Notes under the pieces: model-generated | Databases searched by the model: none | What the model saw: the letters and a program-made list of their open reading frames with translations, nothing else | What the model was told of the DNA's origin: nothing | Source of the DNA: Bugula neritina | Lineage: Eukaryota > Bryozoa > Gymnolaemata > Cheilostomatida > Bugulidae | Direction: 5' to 3' | Length of the DNA: 64,000 nt | Assembly: GCA_964035545.1 (NCBI GenBank) | Contig: OZ037772.1 | Coordinates: 2,674,501-2,738,500, forward strand | Part shown: in pieces, positions 62,750 to 64,000 of the stretch | Layout of the letters: each line of letters begins with the position of its first letter | Numbering within the stretch: position 1 is the first letter of the stretch | Translations under genes and position numbers: made by a program

Positions 62750-63596
62750 ACTTAAACAGACACTTGATCTAAATTTGTCAAAATAAAAAATAGTTGTTGT
62801 AAACATGACAACTGCACAAGATGATGCAGAGTTATCCACCCAATGGTCCTGCTTCAAGGAAGAGTTTAACTATTCTCTAATAGCATCAGAAAAATCTGAG
62901 GATAAAATAAAAATGGCCATTCTAATGCGACCATTAGACCGAGAGGTGTGGACATATTCAAAAGTTTCAAGTTTGGGGAAGGAGAATATAAAGATGTTTA
63001 CAAGGATGTCCTATAATATAGGAAAATTTGACAACTTTTGTAAAAAGACCTTCAAGAAAATAATCAAAAGACATCAACTGCTATCGACAAAACAGGAATG
63101 CTTATCAATAGATGAGTATGTCACCAACTTTTATAGGATCGCCAAAAAATGTGACCTTGGTGACATGTATGATGATTTTTTTATGCAGGCCTTTCTTCTT
63201 GGCATCAACGACGAACAACTGCGGAGAAAATTGTTCAAGGAGTCAGAAAACATAGACCTCAAAAAAGCTATTAAAAAGTGCAAAGTGGCTGAGAGCTCTC
63301 AGAGTGATATGAAGACTATTAAAGCGGAAGGAGAATCAATTCATACACTTGGTCTCAAGGCCACTAAAGCAAACAAAAGTGCCAAACTGTACTTATGCAC
63401 AACTGACAAGGAAGCAAATAATCTTGCCAAGTCTAACTGTGGAAACTGTGGCAACTCTCATCCTCCCGAAAATGCATACGGCAAACAGTGTAGTAACTGC
63501 AAGAAATCCAATCACTTCATAGCAGTCTGCAGATCCAGGAAAAATGGCAGAATAAATGCAGTCACTGAACACATAGCTAAAACATTAAAGCTTTAA
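62750..63596 (+). mobile_element. gag gene, copy 3 (longest), zinc-knuckle end
   Basis: A 263-codon frame from ATG 62805 after a 5' leader shared with copy 2. It has a capsid-like helical region (SIDEYVTNFYRIAKKCDLGD, FLLGINDEQLRRKLF) and a C-terminal Cys/His box, CGNCGNSHPPENAYGKQC then SNCKKSNHFIAVC, typical of gypsy-type gag proteins in invertebrates. A 1-nt deletion near 62929 and an insertion near 63015 shift residues ~43-70 into another frame and back, so the protein is altered there. No protease, RT or integrase follows before the window ends, and no LTR was recognised. Confidence 0.8.
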
Positions 63597-64000
63597 CTGC
63601 AACCGTTTTACCTTTTTAGGTTGAATGCAATAAAAAGAAGTGCAGTGTCAAATATACATGTAGCTTCAAGTAGACTTGCACTCATGGCAACTGAAAATCA
63701 TGGACAATAATAGTTCTATACTCAAAATACGTGCAGATAAGTCAGTAATAAGTCTGAAGTTGTGTTTATACCTCTCCTGAACAAAGTATTTATGTTTCAG
63801 TTAATAACACTCTTCAGAGTGCACCCTTAAATAGTTTTACTGAAACTCGGTGACATTTCAACTTTAATTTAAATGCTGACTAAAAATGTGGAAGGTATAA
63901 ATGCAACTTAGCAAATATTACCTAAAAGCTCCATCTAATAAAATAGTTGTGAAGTTTTAGCTACATGCAACATTTTAATAGGCAAAATTACAATCACTCA
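63597..64000. other. No gene seen
   Basis: Noncoding AT-rich DNA after the gag stop; no pol homology in any frame. Confidence 0.6.

Overview
This is eukaryotic nuclear DNA from an animal. It is AT-rich, full of microsatellites, and every gene seen is split by canonical GT/AG introns. The recognisable parts are metazoan: CLASP TOG-domain exons, a SPOP-like BTB remnant and a ZEB/zfh-1-like zinc-finger exon. The retroelements (REL-type LINE, Penelope-like elements, hammerhead retrozymes, gag-bearing LTR relics) would suit an aquatic invertebrate, possibly a lophotrochozoan. No species can be named from the sequence.

Layout. (1) 1-8.4 kb and 41.7-49.9 kb are two copies of one segmental duplication. 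Each carries the 3' end of a CLASP-like gene on the plus strand, two exons of an unidentified gene on the minus strand, and a 24-bp minisatellite with a perfect AP-1 core in nearly every unit. The copies have decayed at different positions, so neither looks intact. A PIF/Harbinger-type MITE occupies copy A while copy B keeps the empty site. (2) 8.5-13.6 kb holds the best intact gene: a five-exon minus-strand gene for a predicted 173-residue coiled-coil protein with a hexapeptide repeat encoded by a minisatellite; all splice phases agree. (3) 13.6-22.5 kb is almost featureless apart from a second MITE copy. (4) 22.5-25.3 kb is a decayed REL-endonuclease LINE (R2/R4-like) with a triplet-repeat tail. 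(5) 25.3-40.7 kb is noncoding, dominated by degenerate trinucleotide simple sequence, with a 330-bp polypyrimidine tract and a few weak exon candidates.

(6) 47.4-54.6 kb is the most interesting part. A 272-bp unit with a complete type I hammerhead ribozyme occurs twice as an LTR-like direct-repeat element (T-U-T) inside (TA)n tracts. A solo copy lies at 53.75 kb on the minus strand, with its stem II kept by a G-U wobble. This is the architecture of metazoan retrozymes. Fragments of Penelope-like elements (RT and GIY-YIG endonuclease), the likely source of replication machinery, lie 4-6 kb away, along with a GATC-rich terminal-inverted-repeat transposon. (7) 55.4-64 kb contains a SPOP-like BTB pseudogene, three decayed copies of one zinc-knuckle gag gene, a frameshifted ZEB-like zinc-finger exon and exon fragments of a DUF4806-like gene.

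Most of the window is a graveyard of duplicated gene ends and mobile elements. The hammerhead/retrozyme system is the one whose RNA function may still be intact.
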